Below are positions 1-13,400 of a stretch of 64,000 nucleotides of DNA, in pieces. The notes under the pieces were generated by a model. It searched no databases, was not told the origin of the DNA, and saw nothing but the letters and a program-made list of their open reading frames with translations. The DNA comes from Marsupella aquatica (taxonomy: Eukaryota > Marchantiophyta), in the NCBI GenBank assembly GCA_973895155.1, contig OZ316892.1, forward strand, positions 17,794,001-17,858,000. Reading direction: 5' to 3'. Both the position numbers and the translations under genes were made by a program. Within the stretch, counting starts at the first letter, position 1. Each line of letters starts with the position of its first letter.

Positions 1-186
1 TGCACTTCATTCTTAAGTATACAATATTTCTAATTTATTTTTGCGGTTGCATGTCAGAGTGTAATTTATTCCTTTTGGCTCAATCTCACAACTGTTTTCA
101 ATTCGATTATGTCCTTGCATGTCAGAGTTTACTTAATTGTTTTCAATAATCTCACGGTACTTTCAATTTTCTTTTGTACATGTCAG

Positions 187-428
187 AATGTCATACAAAG
201 GATGAGTTTTGGGCTAATGACCAAGTGCTTGAAGCTGTCGAGAGTGAAATGAAGAAGTATGATCGGGTTGTGCAGAAAACTGAATGCAAGTCAGTTAATG
301 GACATGTGTTTAAAGACATCACAAATTGTCCGATTACAATTGTGAATGTTTTTTATTCATCTAGTATCGCAAAGCTTTTACAGCAAACGTTAGGCCAATC
401 TTTTTTGCCATCATTGAGTAGTTCATAA
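187..428 (+). CDS. Possible terminal exon of an unknown gene
   Basis: An open stretch of about 80 codons begins after a good 3' splice site (catgtcag, ending at 186) and stops with TAA at 426-428. Its residues are well mixed (ECHTKDEFWANDQ near the start, VNGHVFKDITNCPITIV mid-way, a serine-rich tail), and there is no ATG near its beginning. It therefore looks like the last exon of a gene whose earlier exons lie before the window. I do not recognise the family. The same acceptor motif occurs twice more upstream (about 52 and 120), so the intron end seems to have been tandemly duplicated. It could also be a chance ORF in decayed transposon DNA. Confidence 0.3.
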
Positions 429-2274
429 AAGAATAGAATGACACGATTTGATAGAAGGATTATTTATTTTGAGTGACATAGGTACTTTTTTTAAGTTATA
501 TTAGGTTCTATTCATAGATATTTTGTTAGTATCACCAAATAAGATTTGGTTGTCATCTTGAGATCTTGAATAAAATATATTATTTTGTTTTACATGGTAA
601 AACTATATTTAATTTTTACTTTTATTATATTTATGGTGTTTTGCATAATCCCCTCCTCAAAAAAAGGTGTGCATTATGGAGAATTAATGCACTCAAATAT
701 ACAAAGAGAAAAGTCAAGAAATATTTTACATCTTACTTATAAATCTGCAACTATAAGCTAGAATTGGGGCCTAGGCTTCTAGAGTGAAGCCTCTAGACCG
801 TAACTCCATGGTTCATCATGTGGCATTATGAGAAAACTGATGTATGATGTATGTCATATCAAATAATAATCATGACTGCTTTTTGTTATGATTTCTATTT
901 ATATTAAAAACTGATCTCTATGGCCCCACCATATTATATGTGCATAAGTGGGATGTAGGATAGAAAAACTAGGGATGTGCATAGAAAAAAGTACTATGGT
1001 ATGTTATGTCTGATTATTAAAATGATGATATGCATGATAATTTTTTATCATTTCATTAACCTTCAAAATATGTGAATAAGGAATATATTTTGGTGACATT
1101 TTTATTGTCCTCCCCGCTATTCACGTTCAAAGAACGGGTAGTCGGGGCTAGTATAGGATAACGGTGGTCTGGGTGTGCTTACTACCTTGTGACCAGAATG
1201 TGAGGAATGTTGATCAGTCACAACCCTTTTGGTAGCCAATAAGCTTTTCTGAACTTTCTAGGAGCATGGTTCTGGCTAGAACTCTTGCCCAGACCTCCTT
1301 GTTTGTACTGTCTAATTACTGTTTTAGAAAATGGTTGCTTTTGGGCAATAGATTATGGGAATAGCAGGTACCCTCGGAAATAGTTAAAGATTATGGTAAT
1401 AGCAACTAAATACCTCCAAAAGTAAGTACATATTGAAAATTTACATTTTGTACATAAATTAAGTATAGAGTGGGGGCAAGGAACCTGCACTTCAACTCTC
1501 ATTTCTATGTTGAGTGTTTTTTGTGTGTCACTTGTTCTTACAAGTTAACTTCAATTGGTTGTCTATGAGATGAGTGCATTCTCAAAGCTATGCTATGAGG
1601 GTGTGTGGTCAAATCTGCATTGCCTGCCTGCACTTTTATGCCAGGCTGAAGGGGACAAGAGGCTCGTCTCTAATGCCAAACTGAGAAGGGGACTCATTAG
1701 TTCCCTTTTCCCAAAGGGGAGATGACAACAATCAATGATACCTGAGCATTATTACCTTCACCACTTTGGTGTTTCTTGAGTGGGTTCATGGCTAGCATTT
1801 GTTTCTCTTGTTCACTTGCCTCATCCATGAGTTGTTTCCCTTTCTTTTTTCTCATGATGTCTAGAACTTGTTGTACTTGGCTATCTCTTCTCTCACATTC
1901 TCTAGGAATGTAGTCTCTTTGGCAACTGACCTTTGTGCAACTCGCACTTGTGCTTGAGTGCATCAACTGTAACTACATGCGCATTGTGGCTCTTATTTCT
2001 AGTGAATTTTATGCTAACTTCATGTTGGAATGATACATGGAATTATACACTCCTTCCAATCTGTATACAATCTAGACTGTTAGACGCTACAGTTGTTCTA
2101 TTTTCTTGGCAGCATTTGTTAGGCCATTTGGCTGCAAGTTCTTGGTTTTGCATCTGGCCCCATGGATGCCCACTTGTTGCCTAGTATCCAGCAAGCTATT
2201 TAATGTAGGGTCCACCTTGTACTTTGTGATTCATGCCTTCATTCAATAACAGTTTTTTGAGTGACTTTTCTACA
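429..2274. other. AT-rich spacer without a recognised gene
   Basis: Mostly AT-rich DNA. A minus-strand frame at 1697-1966 is open for 89 codons, has a lysine/glutamine-rich charged segment and lacks a recognisable domain. The stretch just before 2275 probably includes a decayed copia LTR, because a primer-binding-site-like sequence follows it, but no LTR start could be placed. Confidence 0.3.
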
Positions 2275-3060
2275 TGGTATCAAAGCGCTAAGGAGTGTAC
2301 TTTGTGTTAGGGGCAAGAGCTCTAACTTGGATAGTTGAGTGACTGTCTCTTGAATCCTAAAGTAGAGTATAGCTACAAGGAAAATTTGAGACAAGATTGC
2401 AAATTGAGGAGAAATGGAGTTTTGTTATATGAGCCCAAGGAGGAGAAGCTTGGTGGGTCCCATCTGGTCCTTCAGCATGCAACAAATTCTAGTGGAGAAG
2501 AATGTCTGGAATATAGTGAAGGTGGATGATGACCAAGAAGCAAAGGAACCTTGAATGCATGTTGAGTTGCGAAGCAAGAAGTAAAAAGCAATGTTCTTGT
2601 TAACCTCAACAATCTTGGATACTACTATGAGTTGCTACATGTTGTTTCAAGATCCCAAAATTTTATGGTCTGAGCTCAAGAATCTTATGGTGCTAATACT
2701 CTAGTCAAACGGTGCATGTTTATCAAGGTGGCAATGTGATTTCCAGAAGGTTGGTCCATACTTGAGAATTTTTGGCAAGTAGACACACTCCTTTCACAGC
2801 TTGCTACAGTCAGAGCTTCTCCTACCAATGATGACATGGTGGACATTGTGTCAGGCACACTTCCAACTTCCTACGACGGGTTTTGAACCATGATAGTTGG
2901 TGTAAGACATCTCAGACATATGTCTAGCTTGAAACTGATTTGGCTCTTGCAAAAGTGCACAATAGCAAGAATTGCCTAGAACTCAGAGAGGAGGCTCTTG
3001 GTACTCGAGAGGTTAACTAAGTGTATATTTTGGGGTACCACGTGCATCCTAGCCTAATAT
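2275..3060 (+). mobile_element. Decayed copia-type retrotransposon (PBS plus gag relic)
   Basis: At 2275-2286 there is TGGTATCAAAGC, one base from the primer-binding site used by plant copia elements (initiator tRNA-Met); the preceding bases end in ACA as an LTR would. The following 700 bases carry scraps of gag in shifting frames with stops. One example is a reading near 2770-2940 with 'LLSQLATVRASPTNDDMVD' and 'GTLPTSYDGF', which resembles the copia gag region around the 'LPxSYxxL' motif. No pol or second LTR was recognised. The element is dead and partly eroded. Confidence 0.5.
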
Positions 3061-5240
3061 AAATAGACCTATTTTATAAAGAAAATATACCAAAAATGTT
3101 CTCCATTTTTAATATTAATAACCTATGTTACTTTATAAAAGGTATATATTAGAGAATATTTTATAAACATGAGTTTATAATACTTTCTTTTGCCTCCTAC
3201 ACTTTTTAAGAGTTTACTTAATTTTTATCAAAAATACATATTTTGGATCGCAAGTGGTTCCTAAGAGTTTTGGTAGTCAACCCCCAAATCTTGGGCTCAT
3301 GCATCAACCTATGGGGGAAAACATGGACATGGTGGCCACAAACCATTTCCCGAGGCAACCTAGGGAGAATTTCATCCTGGAACTAATTTCAACAAGCAGC
3401 ATGGAGACTCCAATCATTGTGTGGTATCTACACCTCGCATGAGAGCAGATCACCTACATCATTGGGATAGGGAACTTGTTTGTTGTGACTGGAGGTTTTG
3501 GGCTCTGCACCCAACCTTGTACCATATGTTAGGAGAAGGCACATGCTATGTGCTACCTTGGCAACCTATTCTAGTTGCTTGTTGTGACTGGAGGTTTTGG
3601 AGCTCTATACCAGACCTTGTACCATTTCTTATGATCTTCTATGGTTCATTGTGTTTCGTGGAGGCCTTATCCACTTGCATCTATCATCACGACCCTTTCT
3701 TATGGCAAATGTCGATCATGCTTCATAGGGCTAATCACTAACTATTCTTTGTGGGGTGAGACGGTTGGTTCTAGGGCAGCTAGTCAGGTTCCTTTGTTAG
3801 ACCCCCCTATGCAGTTTACTCCAAAGCTCTACCAACTCTGCAGTCACCAACTGCAGTCACCAATAGACAAGGTTTTAGGTCTTTTGTTCTCAGTTGGGTT
3901 TGTGGTTTGGGTTTGTGGCAGGCTTCTGTCTGGGTCAATTGGGCTTCTTTGGCTCTTTGGGTGCATTCCTTTGATTCAGACTTTTGCTTGTGGGATCCAA
4001 TCTCAGTTTGGGGGCACTTCTTGTTCTAGTTCTCTTCCATTGGAGCTTGTCTCATGGAGCACTTATTGTCCCTGCTAACTATCATGGGGTGCGATAGAGT
4101 CACGAAACTTGATTACTTTAGCACTTAACTCCGACGTCGTTGAGCTCCTCTACGGTCCAAGCCCGGAACGGTCATTCGGGGAGGACTTAACATGAGGAGA
4201 CCTGTGGGCAATGAGATGTTGCACAAGCAAAGACAAAGCGTTGAGCTGGTGACACACACTAAAGACTTAGACTAGCTGAGGGCTGGTCGAGTCATGGGAA
4301 AAGGCCAGACTCAAGGTCGACCATTCGGATCCCTGAACAACTTTGAGTTCTGAGGGCTCAAGTCAGAGCTCCTATTGGGCCCAAGGCTCATGAAATTTCC
4401 TTCATGCACAACAAACACTTGGGACATCAAATACGGCCCGACCTAGGTGTGGTCACCTGGGAACCCCAAGTGACAACCAATTCTGAGGGCCTAGAAATGA
4501 ACACTAGGTAAGTTTGATCACAACAGGTTAAAACATTTCGCCTACAAACGCCTAACTCGAAAGTTATGGACGTAGCCAATTGGTGACATGCCTAGACACG
4601 CGGGTTGACGTTGTCGGGCCAACAAACATAAGTGCACTCAAGTATGCGCGATAATATTACTCCACGAGGGTCTAGTAAAGTCAACAGTAAAGGATTGTGC
4701 ATGTTCATATAGGATTGCATCATTGGTGACAAACACTAAACTGCGTCTTGCATGAAGAGGTGGACACCGCAATGAAGGTTCGGCATGTTCTTCAAGTGCG
4801 GACGCAGCAAGGTTTGTAAAATCTCTTGCTGTACAATGGTGTGCACTAGCTCAATTGGAAGTCCAAACATTCTGAAAATTCGAGAAGCCGGACAGCAATC
4901 TGGTCCTAGACGATGGAGTGCACCAGTTCAAATAACTGAGACTCCATTACTGTGGAAAATTTCAGAAACCAGAGATAAATCTGTTACCACAAAGGCAGTT
5001 GAAAGCATTGACATTCTAGATCACCAGACCACGCCTATGTGAAATTCATTCATTCATTCTTCCAGGCTCCCCAGCAGTCGACTAAGAGACTCAGTTTTTG
5101 AGGGCTTTACTTCCAAAATCATGCAAGTATTTCAGCTGAGAGGCTTTTAGGAGCTCCTGGCATATGAGGTAGGCCGCCAAGCAAAGAAGAATGAATCTGC
5201 TCATGGATCTGAACTGTGACCTCTCTCTTCTCAAGTGACG
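3061..5240. other. Intergenic, probable transposon debris
   Basis: No gene recognised. It contains an imperfect direct repeat: 'tgttgtgactggaggttttg' near 3480 recurs near 3580, both followed by a similar 'ccttgtaccat' segment about 100 bases apart. Open frames at 3421-3741 and 3641-4078 fall in this low-complexity, T/G-rich DNA and show no family motif. 4081-4780 is GC-richer, with many short stops. Confidence 0.3.
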
Positions 5241-5242
5241 AA

Positions 5243-5440
5243 TCAGACAAGAGCGTTAATTACGCAGTGGTTGAAAACGAGTTCTTGTGACATAAACTCG
5301 GTGCCAATTTGCCCAATTCGCTTCCAACCTTCTTGCTTCCCACCGTCTCCACGAATTTTCAAAGGCATACCATTGAGATGATATACGAACAGAATGTAGT
5401 CAAATTCAAACATTGAATCGTTGATTAGCATGCAACACAA
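5243..5440 (-). other. Open frame downstream of a copia-like primer site
   Basis: A minus-strand frame of about 60 codons ending at 5243 (inner ATGs near 5430) with ordinary protein-like composition (for example 'FEFDYILFVYHLNGMPLKI'). It lies about 150 bases downstream, in minus orientation, of a copia-like primer-binding site. It may be the start of a degraded element ORF or an exon remnant. No family is recognised. Confidence 0.2.
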
Positions 5441-5593
5441 TAGCTCACTTCTTCAGCTCCAGACGGGAATCGTCTGCAATGTCTGTTTTCTCTGTTGATA
5501 ATGCACGTTCCTTACAAGCGATCGCTACCACGAACACCAATGCTATTCAGGATAGAAAATCTACGAACTCGACTCTTACTATCTTGCAATGTT

Positions 5594-5607
5594 GCTTCTG
5601 ATACCAA
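5594..5607 (-). promoter_or_regulatory. Copia-like tRNA-Met primer-binding site, minus orientation
   Basis: On the minus strand the sequence reads GACAACA-CG-TTTGGTATCAGAAGC. An LTR-like terminus in CAACA is followed two bases later by a near-perfect copia primer-binding site. The intact copia element in this window has the same arrangement (CAACA then TTGGTATCAGAGC). The matching LTR would lie above 5610, but I could not find its start or a partner LTR. Confidence 0.4.
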
Positions 5608-5726
5608 ACGTGTTGTCGCAGCCAATATGCAAAGCTAATTGCCAAAAGCATTGCTGCAATTAAATATAGAAAACCGGCAAAGGTGTAACAGGTTAACATT
5701 ATTAAAACGTTAGAATTGAGTCTATC

Positions 5727-5831
5727 CTACTCAGATTTGGAGTTCCAGCCCCGCTTGTGATCACAAGCAAACTTTCCGGGAAGATCCTCCAAGTAAGTAT
5801 GAGAGGGTGATGAAGTGACATAGGAGTCAGC
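5727..5831 (-). other. Orphan exon-like stretch
   Basis: After a good acceptor (tgtcag) there are 34 open codons and a TAG stop on the minus strand, including 'DLPGKFACDHKRGWNSKSE'. Composition is protein-like, but no matching upstream exon was found between here and the end of the AMP deaminase gene. It may be a captured or stranded gene fragment, or chance. Confidence 0.2.
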
Positions 5832-6599
5832 CTGACATTTACCTCCTTCACATGATCATGCATACTGGCGATGCTTTACACCTAGAGGGTACCACTACCA
5901 CCCACGTAAGTAGCAGCAAAATGACCAAAGCACTGTAAAATACAAAGGACATTTACTTGACTTTTGGGGTTCAGCACAAATAAATTGTTCGTCACCGCAA
6001 CATAAATAGAACATAAGTTAGTTCTTTCACAGTTTCCAAGACAACGCCGTCAAACACTGTATAAACTGAAGGCAAAATGTGTACATCGGAAGACGAAAGC
6101 GTTTACCTCGTTTCCTCGAAGCCACTTCAGGGAGGAAGGATATAGTTGAAATGAAGAAAAGTTGTAATCTTCAATTAAACCGTCAACATCCTTGGCCAAC
6201 CTCTACCTATCTTACATTCTGTTTCAACAAGAATCTCCAGGCACCAAAACTACAAAGTTTTCTAACTCTAAGCATATTTTTACTCACAAAGAAAGGGGCG
6301 GATCAGGTTCATTACAACGCTGACACAAAGAATGTAGACAAGTCAACATACAGTAGAAAAACATTGAGTAGCAGAACAAGAGCTGGTCACCAGAAAGTAT
6401 ACAGAAACACTGAGTGGCAGTCCTAGTGGAAAGAATCGATTATGGAAGATGTTCTTTCCATTACAGGGTTTCACATCAGGCAAACGAGAAAACCGTGGCT
6501 CAAAGCTCCCATGTATTTCCATCTACAGCGTCATGTTCCGCTGCGTCACTTCCTGGTCCCTAGAGAATCATAATAGGAAATATACTTTTCCTCCTCTTC

Positions 6600-6723
6600 T
6601 CAACAGTTCTTGTAGAGCTCAAACTGGATGGGCTGATCAGATGCCGGTTTACGCCAACCGCCTACATGGAACCACCATTTCCCAGCCAAACAATTCCCAT
6701 TTATGTACAAAGATACAACATTA
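6600..6723 (-). other. Orphan terminal exon-like stretch
   Basis: Minus-strand acceptor 'tccttggacag' is followed by 40 open codons and TGA. The peptide (SLYINGNCLAG, then KWWFHVGGWRKPASD, QPIQFELYKNC) is tryptophan-rich and looks like a genuine protein end. It lies only about 700 bases beyond the AMP deaminase stop, in which I find no exon that could precede it. I do not recognise the family. It is either a fragment of a lost or transposed gene or a coincidence. Confidence 0.3.
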
Positions 6724-7439
6724 CTGTCCAAGGACATAAACATTTGCAACGGTTTAACAATTAAGAACAGGCTTTTTGAGATTGTAAATCAGAAATCGGT
6801 TCACATCCACAAGAATAAGAGGAAGAAAAATTTCCCAACAGAACAAGCTTAGATCTCACGGGAGAATTTAGAAATCGGATCTATGTATTCGACAAAAACT
6901 GTTGTCCATAGTTATTTACATAAGGGGTATCGTCAACAAACATTTCTCAAAACCCAGAACCTCACACGGTCATGAGCGGCCACACATGCCTGATGCTAAC
7001 CTTCCGTCAACTATATAGTATAGACAGCTTCACAATCCCAGTCTCAATAAGCACCATGACGATGTTCCTACCCTTATGAGATGGGAAGAACTAGTAATGG
7101 CTACAGAATAAAATGTACAAAGCTTAAAAACAGGTGCAATTGACGGCTTCCACCAAGAGAAAGAGGGGGAAAATTGATCTCCCTGTAAAAGTCGCATCAC
7201 CTGGTGTTACACTCTTAACAGTAGACAATTAAGGGACACCTGAGGGATAAAGATGAGAGCAATTCACTTTGAAAGCATCAAGACTCGGGAAATCAACGCA
7301 AAATGAGAAGGGGACAACGCCAATTCAGAATACCTATCGCAAATTCTGTAATTCCCCTGACTGGCCCAGATTCCAAATGCTTTGACACACAACATGCAGG
7401 ATACTATCCCTACTACTATTTGGAACCATCGCAGACCAT

Positions 7440-10400
7440 TCAAGATTCATACTCTTCAGAAATGATAGCCTCCCCCAGGTACACATATTGCAGCTCTTCT
7501 TTCCACACCTGCACATGGGACACACTTGTAGTAAGCCCCTGGACATGATGTGTGTCAACAAAACATGAGTCGCTGCTAAATTCGGAAAGCCCAGCCGCTG
7601 CACCTAGAAGTTCGATGTCAAGATGAGCACTCTTTGTCAGAAAACGGTGAAACAAGAGACAGACCTCGTGACGAAATCCAACTCGCATATGGGGTACATT
7701 TGTTTTGTGGATGTCGTTGCCGTCTGGGCCCCTTTGGAAGTATTGTTTCCCAACCCAGTGAGCCTGACGGCACCCAAAAATATCAGGGTGAAATAAGTTA
7801 GACATCAGAGGAAGAAACTCCATTTCCAAAGTTTGACCAATCACTGATCACATCAATGACAAAAACTATTAGAGTGATCTTAAAAGGACGACTACCTTCA
7901 CGGGATGCGAAAATCCAGACTGGTAGACTGAATTTCGAGCAATCTCACAAAGATCGCAGGCACTTAACTTCCAAACCTGTACACGAATTGCACATCACGG
8001 TAATAACGCTAACAGGACTGACGCCTCTTTGCACACAAGGCGAATTCAGTGACATTGCACACCCTTAAGAAAAGAAAGAATAAGGCGGCAATTCTCTGCA
8101 GTACGAGACTCAGTCCATCGTAACAAATTCTTTGCAAACCAACCGATTATTTCAACACTGGGACGAAAAGCATGTTAACATATTGTAACAACATCTTAAG
8201 TTACCAAACAGATATCCAAACAGGATATCAGACTTCCTGTGTTTAACTGAGAAACAGCCACCACCAAAATTCTTCTCCATTTCAAAGATACACCTGGCGA
8301 ATCGAGCTAGATCAAATTGAGGAAAGCCAACCTGCGCAGCAATGCTGTATTCTTCGACAAGGGGTTCCTTGGTGAGGTGGATCTGGAGAGGGTCGTCAGT
8401 TGACAGCGAAACATTGAGCCCTCGGGAGAAAAACATTGGGAAAGGATTTCGATGATAATCGAGGAAAAGGGAATTGTTGCTCAACGGAGACATAGACAAT
8501 CCAATCTGCACAGGTCGACAATTTTTCCCACCAGTATACAGCTTAGGAGTCCACGTAGCAGTTTCTTGAGACATTTAAATGGACCCCACAGAGACTTCCC
8601 TATCTATGTCCAGAGTGGAGTTTCATTTCTCTGGAGAAACAATTATATAACATCCAGCAGTTATATAAAATCCAGTCCCAAGATTCAGCGTGAATAATTT
8701 CCGACGTGCTCTGAAATCATTGATTTACAGGTACATTACTCGCCTGTGCAAGGTAGTACAGGTATTGTAGACCTGGAGACTTTCGCAGGTTATTGCCATG
8801 AGCAATGTTATGCGCAAGCACAAACGTAGCTGCCAAATGGTCCAAATCACCAGCCTGTTTCAAAGAAATCCATGAACAAAGTCACTAAATGGATGAGACA
8901 CCTTAATTTGCATTTGACTTAACGGACTGCGAGTTTCGGTGGAAAGTGAGACAATCACAATTAATTAATTCACTTATATGGAACGAGAACTGACAGTCCA
9001 TACTGAATTTGCGCCTAAGATATCAAATTCACCGAGAGTGACTGGGCATTCGTCAGTAAGCGGAACAGTTACCTCGCCCGAGTGAGGTCGAAATTTGATG
9101 GTGGACATGCCTTTTGATTCCCGCAGCTGCGTTCGGTTGAAGTATAAGATTCAAGGATTATGGACCCGTAGGCATGATGTGTGCATGCGTTCAGCACAGT
9201 CATTTAACTCTATTACTTTGAACCTTAATGAGTAATATGCATGTTGTCATGAGAGGATGAAATGGATGCAAGGAACATTAATCGTCCCATTCCTGCCTAT
9301 GGACACTGACAGAAGATATGTCGAAAGCGCAAATTAACTACTTTCAGAAATTATACAAATTGTTTAACTTATGGCTACACAACTTACTTTGTTAAGCGTG
9401 TAGAGATTAGCATACACATAGTATGCCCAATACGAGTATGCGGGGTTAAAGGGGTTATTCCACTGTTCAGGAGTCTTCATATGCTTTGTTGGTCGCCTTT
9501 CAGGTTTGCTTTCATCGTCCACCATGTCAAATCCGACAACCTAACAACGAGGGAACTAAAACATCAAACCCAACAGCTAAACAAACAAATGCCTATCAAA
9601 TATGAACTTTTTGGCTGTTAGATATCAAGACAGAACTAGCCATACAAAGGGACAACAAACATATAATTCCAAGGAACGGATAGGAGGGCAAGAGGCATTA
9701 CAGAGACCTCATATATGGTGTACCGACATAAAAGACAATCCTAGCCGCAAGTGAGAAAGACAATCATAGTCATTAAACCGCAGCGTTTTCCAACACTTCA
9801 TTGGACCAGCAACGACGAAAAGTGTAATGCTTCAGAGTGAAATGCAAACAAGCTCGATCGTATTTGTTTCAGAAGCAAACCAGTACATGAGGATCCGCTG
9901 ACCTGTTTCAAAAATACGTGAAGCTGGGGATGTGAAGATGGATCCACTGTGACTTCAAACAGAGGTATAAAAACATTATCAAGAATGGCCTGAAACGATG
10001 TAACTATTCCCATCTCTTTGTACACATTGTACAACCGTGGCAGCTGCATCCACACAACGACACAAGACAAAATTTCTGAGAACTGCAGCTTTCTGTCTAA
10101 CCAGAGCTGAGACTACTAGCGAAAGCAAGGAGATGAGGTACTTTTATCCAGTCCAGGACGGGGACAAAACAGAATAACTCGAGTTAAACCACTGCACTTA
10201 ACCCAATCTTGCTTTGGTTTTAAAACAACTTCAATGACGCACCTGGATTAACCACATCACGTTCTCACTGTACAGCTCGTTGTTGACAATCCAGCTTGCC
10301 AACTGATCCCATTCACTTTGCTTCCTTCCGTAAATAGATATTCTGTACTCCGCCATCTGACGACCACAAATAACGCATGAGTTGACCTAGTACGAGAGAC

Positions 10401-13400
10401 ATTTACAACCTTGTAGGCCGTGCTATTGAAAATTCCACTGAAAGGTGGGAGTGATGGACATGGAGCATCCATCAAATCTTACATCACTTATTGATCTTTC
10501 ACTTGTGATCACCCTAAGTCAAAAGGCCTTGATGTGATGCCTCGACTCGTCAAGACTTGGCTACAGAGCCTTGACGCCATCATAAATCAGAAGAGTTATG
10601 TGGACACTAACTTGATATTTACTCGCTTGAAGATCTGCAAAGACTTGCTTGGTAAGCTCGGCCAGAAACCGCCCTACACAAATGGAAGCAAATGGAAGCA
10701 CATGGATCATTTGCACACGTCTTCCTTCAAATTCCTTTGACAAAAACGAGATATCAAAGCAAGCACACATTGAAACGTAGTGTTAAGGTTTATTCGGATG
10801 CAATCTGAATGCTAAGTCCTGCAGAAACACTTCTCTCGTTTCGAGGGTAGAATTGTATCTCATTTCTTATTATTAAGAAATCCAATTGATTGCGTGAAGA
10901 GTAGACGGGAATGGTTGCTGTCCGTGATCAGGCTCTTAGAATTTTCTTCGCTGGTCATATCACATTGCTATAGACCTGTTCATCCCCGATTTATGGCCTA
11001 TGGCTAGCCTCTTAAATTATTCTTAAATCGATTGTGAGGCTGTGGTCCACTATTCCATGCTGCTCTCTTTCCTATCTGGGTCCTGCTTGTCTCTGCTTAC
11101 TTGACATATACTTCCGAATGGATCGTTTTCAATGCAGTTAATAGCCATTTTGCTAGACATGCTCTAACAGTGAACATGATCAAGAGATATCAGACTTCAT
11201 TACACTTTAACGCTTCGACAAGTACCATTGGAATACTTTTTCTGAGAACAGCATGCTTTGTCGGTTTAGTCACTCTCGCCCTACTCTCTAATCGTAAGGT
11301 TTTCGAAGAAACGTCACATTCCTCATGCGGTGCTAGAGAGCCCATGGCTGATTTCTCCACAGTAAAGCTGCAAGGGCTAAACAGGATACTCGCTCTCAAG
11401 GGACCAACATCCACAACTCACTTGCATTTAGCATCGAAGAGTGCATTTCTAGGATTTCCCAGGACAGATAAGAGAACGCAAAGACATACGACTAAAGATT
11501 CTGTCTTAAAAGAAAGGAAGATGCATGGCTGTAGATTAGTCTCAATACCTTGAATGAGATTGTCCTGCTTCAGAAAGATTTCTCTGAGTCTACTTTGACC
11601 ACAGGGATTGTATTTAAGGTTGAACTTATCGAAACGGTGAAAGGTATTCTTATCCGCGTGGACATCAAGCAAGTCCACGTTAAGATCGTATCTGTTTAGG
11701 CAAAACAAAAGAATTACGAATTAGAGTCACCGGTCCCAGGACCTTACGACATATCTCCTGTACAAGAACAGAGTGCAGATAAATCATATTACTCATTGTG
11801 GTGACATCACTATGAGAGTCTGAATCGCCTTTCCAAACCACAAAACCATCGTGGCACTCAATATCTGAGATCAAGCATAGAATTTTTAATGGATCAAAAC
11901 TTTCATCACTGCATACAAGTTAAATACATGTACGTCCATTTCCAACCATGGACGTGAGTTGTGTAGCTTACCCAGTTAGATCCAAGCTCTCGAATACCTC
12001 TCTTAGGGTCAAGTACTTTCCATCCCGGAAAATTACAACCTACCCCAATGCAAATACCACCCCATGCCCTCAGTTTATCCATCACATTGCCGCTGTCGAA
12101 GTTCATTAGTTATTTCTATCCAAACACCAGAGCTTGATGCAAAGCCGAGCTCCACACACCGAAGATCGTAAGAATCCCAAGACAACAACTGGCAAGCGAG
12201 AGAATAAGAAGGCCAAATCAGATAAGCAAACCAGGACTTTTACAACTAAATTAGGATATTAGCATACCTCATCAGGTTCCTTGCGAAGCTTGGACTTGAT
12301 GAAACGCAAAAGATGCTTTTGATTCATGCAGGAGGTATGATGGACATGTGTATCCACTTTTCTGACGTTGTACAGATCTCTATGAGGAGCACTTTTCTGA
12401 GCTAGGAATTCCCGGTCTGCATTGAGCATGAGATGGAGACTGAATTTCTGCAATCACCGAAACAATGTTCCAATTAACATATCTAATCAACTACGATATT
12501 TGGAAGACAGTGGTGGAGCTGGGGATTACAATACTTGATTCTCGAAGGAGGTCAACAGGACCCATAGGAACTAGGCTCCGTACCCATGGGCACAACCAGA
12601 TCAATTCAAAGAGATGCAACGGGAAAGTTCTTCAATAATTGTGTTCTTTTAAGGATGATATCAACAATGGGGAAAAGCTTATTTTTTTCTGTGGGATAGA
12701 ACAACCTGCTAAAGAACTAGACAAACTGGGCATCTCACGGTTTCAGTGGACATATACAATAAAATAAACAAAGAGTGTGATTTCGAAGATTTCAACACTG
12801 CAGCACCAACTGCCCAACCTTATTATGAATTTGTTAAAACTATTATCAGACAACAGCAGCTACGGGTACATCATTAGTATTCCCTGAGCCTCAGTGAGCA
12901 CAAATAAGATGGTGGTAGATCTATATCACAGCCACCTGTTCCAAAAGACGTAGTCGATGATGACATAATGTCCTAACATTTCCGAGTGATACAATTCGTA
13001 AAATTCGGTGCAAGTCTGTGAAAAAGCTGGTTGCATCTAATACTGGGAATAGCTCCTGTTCGGCTGCACATCGGCCAGAATGAAAGCGTCAAAACAGATT
13101 TTTGGCTCTTTTCCTCTCCAAACATAGGAAAGCGAAGTAGCAAGATACTGATTAGAAATCAGCTTAGCATTCTTCAGGAACTCACCTCCTTCCTGGGGAT
13201 ACACACGGACAACTCCATCAATCATTTTAAAAGTATGCTGCGTATTGCAACACCATCAGAAATTCGTTAGTGGCAAACCTTAGTCATTTCTAACCGTTTC
13301 CTGATTCAAAACAGTTCAATCTTTCCTGCTGAACCACACCTGCAGATTGGAACAAAGTCATCGTGATTTAAGAATTCATCTTCAATTGACATACAAAGCG

